DNA of 6,860 nt from Pseudomonadota bacterium (GTDB lineage: Bacteria; Desulfobacterota; Desulfobulbia; Desulfobulbales; SURF-16), in assembly GCA_030597865.1 (NCBI GenBank), contig JAUVQZ010000153.1:1-6860 (forward strand), read 5' to 3'. This document shows positions 6,385-6,860 of the stretch, piece by piece. A program made the position numbers and the translations under genes. Within the stretch, counting starts at the first letter, position 1; each line of letters begins with the position of its first letter. A model generated the notes under the pieces. That model was given only the letters and a program-made list of their open reading frames with translations. It had not been told where the DNA came from and did not search any database.

Positions 6385-6489
6385 ATTAATAGGTTGTGGG
6401 TGGTTTAGGCTGAAGGGTCACTGTTATATGGCTCCATGGGGAGATGGAGGAGCCTTTATTTGCCATTCTCCATGGCCTGGTGCTGCCAT
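6385..6489. other. 105-bp spacer between the two radical SAM genes
   Basis: It contains two CCATGG palindromes (6434-6439 and 6470-6475) and the hairpin described separately. Minus-strand bases just before the rSAM1 start (CCCACAACCTATTAAT) hold no purine-rich ribosome site. A TATAAC hexamer near 6424-6429 resembles a -10 box, but I see no matching -35, so no promoter is called. Confidence 0.45.
6430..6461 (+). terminator. Inverted repeat with a T-rich flank on the plus-strand side
   Basis: GGCTCC (6430-6435) and GGAGCC (6449-6454) form a 6-bp GC-rich stem with a 13-nt loop. A bulged alternative pairs GGC+TCCAT with ATGGA+GCC. On the plus strand it is followed by TTTATTT (6455-6461), as in an intrinsic terminator. 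All genes here are on the minus strand, where the same hairpin is followed by ATATAACAG, so it would not be a standard terminator for rSAM2. It may act as a weak bidirectional terminator or an mRNA-stabilising hairpin. Confidence 0.3.
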
Positions 6490-6860
6490 CTACCAGCTGC
6501 GCTGGGCGCTGAGATGGCGGGGTACGTAGGTACCGTCATCCATCTCCTTGCGAACCACATCGGCAAAGAGACGGGCCATCCGCAGGGACTGGGGCATCTC
6601 CTTGTAAAAATTATCCCAGGCATAATGATACATCTCCTGCATGACCTCCGGCGTCATCAGCTTGGGCTGGAACACCACCTCTGCGGTGGTATAGCGGTTC
6701 CAGTCGGTATGGAGGATACGCCCCTCCTTGGCAAACTTCTCCGTCACCGGCGCATGGGGAAAGGGGGTAAGGATGGAAAACTCCGCCATATCAATGTCAA
6801 TCTCCAACAGAAAGTCCACCAGGCGCTTGATGTAATCGGCGTCCTGATTATCGGTACCCA
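6490..6860 (-). CDS. Radical SAM protein, C-terminal end only (rSAM2, cut by window edge)
   Basis: The last 122 residues of a larger protein whose 5' part lies beyond the right edge; a GTG at 6819 is internal, not a real start. The visible part reads TDNQDADYIKRLVDFL, then IDMAEFSILTPFPHAPV, then FAKEGRILHTDWNRYT. This is the late TIM-barrel region plus C-terminal tail of B12-binding-type radical SAM enzymes. TPFPHAPV corresponds to the TPFPGTP segment of that superfamily. The tail YHYAWDNFYKEMPQSLRMAR is helical and amphipathic. The Cys cluster and any cobalamin domain are outside the window. It ends in TAG, 105 bp before rSAM1, in the same direction, so two different radical SAM enzymes probably act in this pathway. 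Its reaction is not predictable. Confidence 0.82.
   Translation of the reverse strand, partial: GTDNQDADYIKRLVDFLLEIDIDMAEFSILTPFPHAPVTEKFAKEGRILHTDWNRYTTAEVVFQPKLMTPEVMQEMYHYAWDNFYKEMPQSLRMARLFADVVRKEMDDGTYVPRHLSAQRSW

Noticed and set aside
5662..6408. A 248-codon plus-strand open frame antisense to rSAM1
   Set aside because: It lies opposite a gene with clear radical SAM motifs. Its translation shows no recognisable domain and it has no ribosome site; it is a by-product of GC-rich codon bias.
1..6860. tRNA, rRNA, CRISPR arrays or insertion-sequence ends
   Set aside because: No regularly spaced repeats, cloverleaf-like sequence, transposase motifs or terminal inverted repeats were seen on either strand.

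Overview
Every gene I can support in this 6.9 kb window lies on the minus strand, so it is transcribed from right to left. In that order the genes are: the 3' end of a radical SAM protein (rSAM2, 6490-6860), a complete cobalamin-binding-type radical SAM protein (rSAM1, 5038-6384), a family 2 glycosyltransferase fused to a DUF2062 membrane domain (3859-5028), a lysophospholipid-type acyltransferase of the LpxL/HtrB superfamily (2972-3862), an acyl carrier protein (2633-2890), a complete FabF-type ketosynthase (1395-2636), a short ketosynthase-like protein of the chain-length-factor type (596-1402), and the first 117 residues of a FabG-type ketoacyl reductase (1-351). Three junctions are overlapping start/stop codons (4, 4 and 8 nt) and a fourth has only 9 nt between genes. 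This points to one operon, or two closely linked units.

The set reads as a dedicated type II fatty-acid/polyketide-like assembly line making an unusual acyl chain. The ACP carries the chain, the KS and its catalytically dead-looking partner extend it and perhaps set its length, and the FabG-type enzyme reduces the beta-keto group. The acyltransferase and glycosyltransferase-DUF2062 protein would attach the product to a membrane or glycolipid head group. The two radical SAM proteins suggest a chemically difficult modification of the chain. KS/CLF/ACP/FabG/acyltransferase/glycosyltransferase content recalls aryl polyene and related polyene-lipid clusters. The cobalamin-type radical SAM protein instead recalls the lipid-biosynthesis cassettes proposed for ladderane lipids in anammox bacteria, with relatives in some sulfate-reducing deltaproteobacteria. 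I favour the second family or an intermediate, but the product cannot be read from this sequence. No dehydratase, thioesterase or desaturase lies inside the window.

The sequence is moderately GC-rich by eye, with heavy use of GCC, CTG, CAG and ATC codons. Together with the gene content this suggests a Gram-negative anaerobe, perhaps a deltaproteobacterium of the Desulfobulbus/Desulfotalea type; this assignment is tentative.

Non-coding sequence is short: 352-595 (244 bp), 2891-2971 (81 bp) and 6385-6489 (105 bp). The 352-595 gap is the oddest part. It contains a split direct repeat and an open reading frame that runs in frame into FabG. No RNA gene, CRISPR array, insertion sequence or complete transposase was seen.
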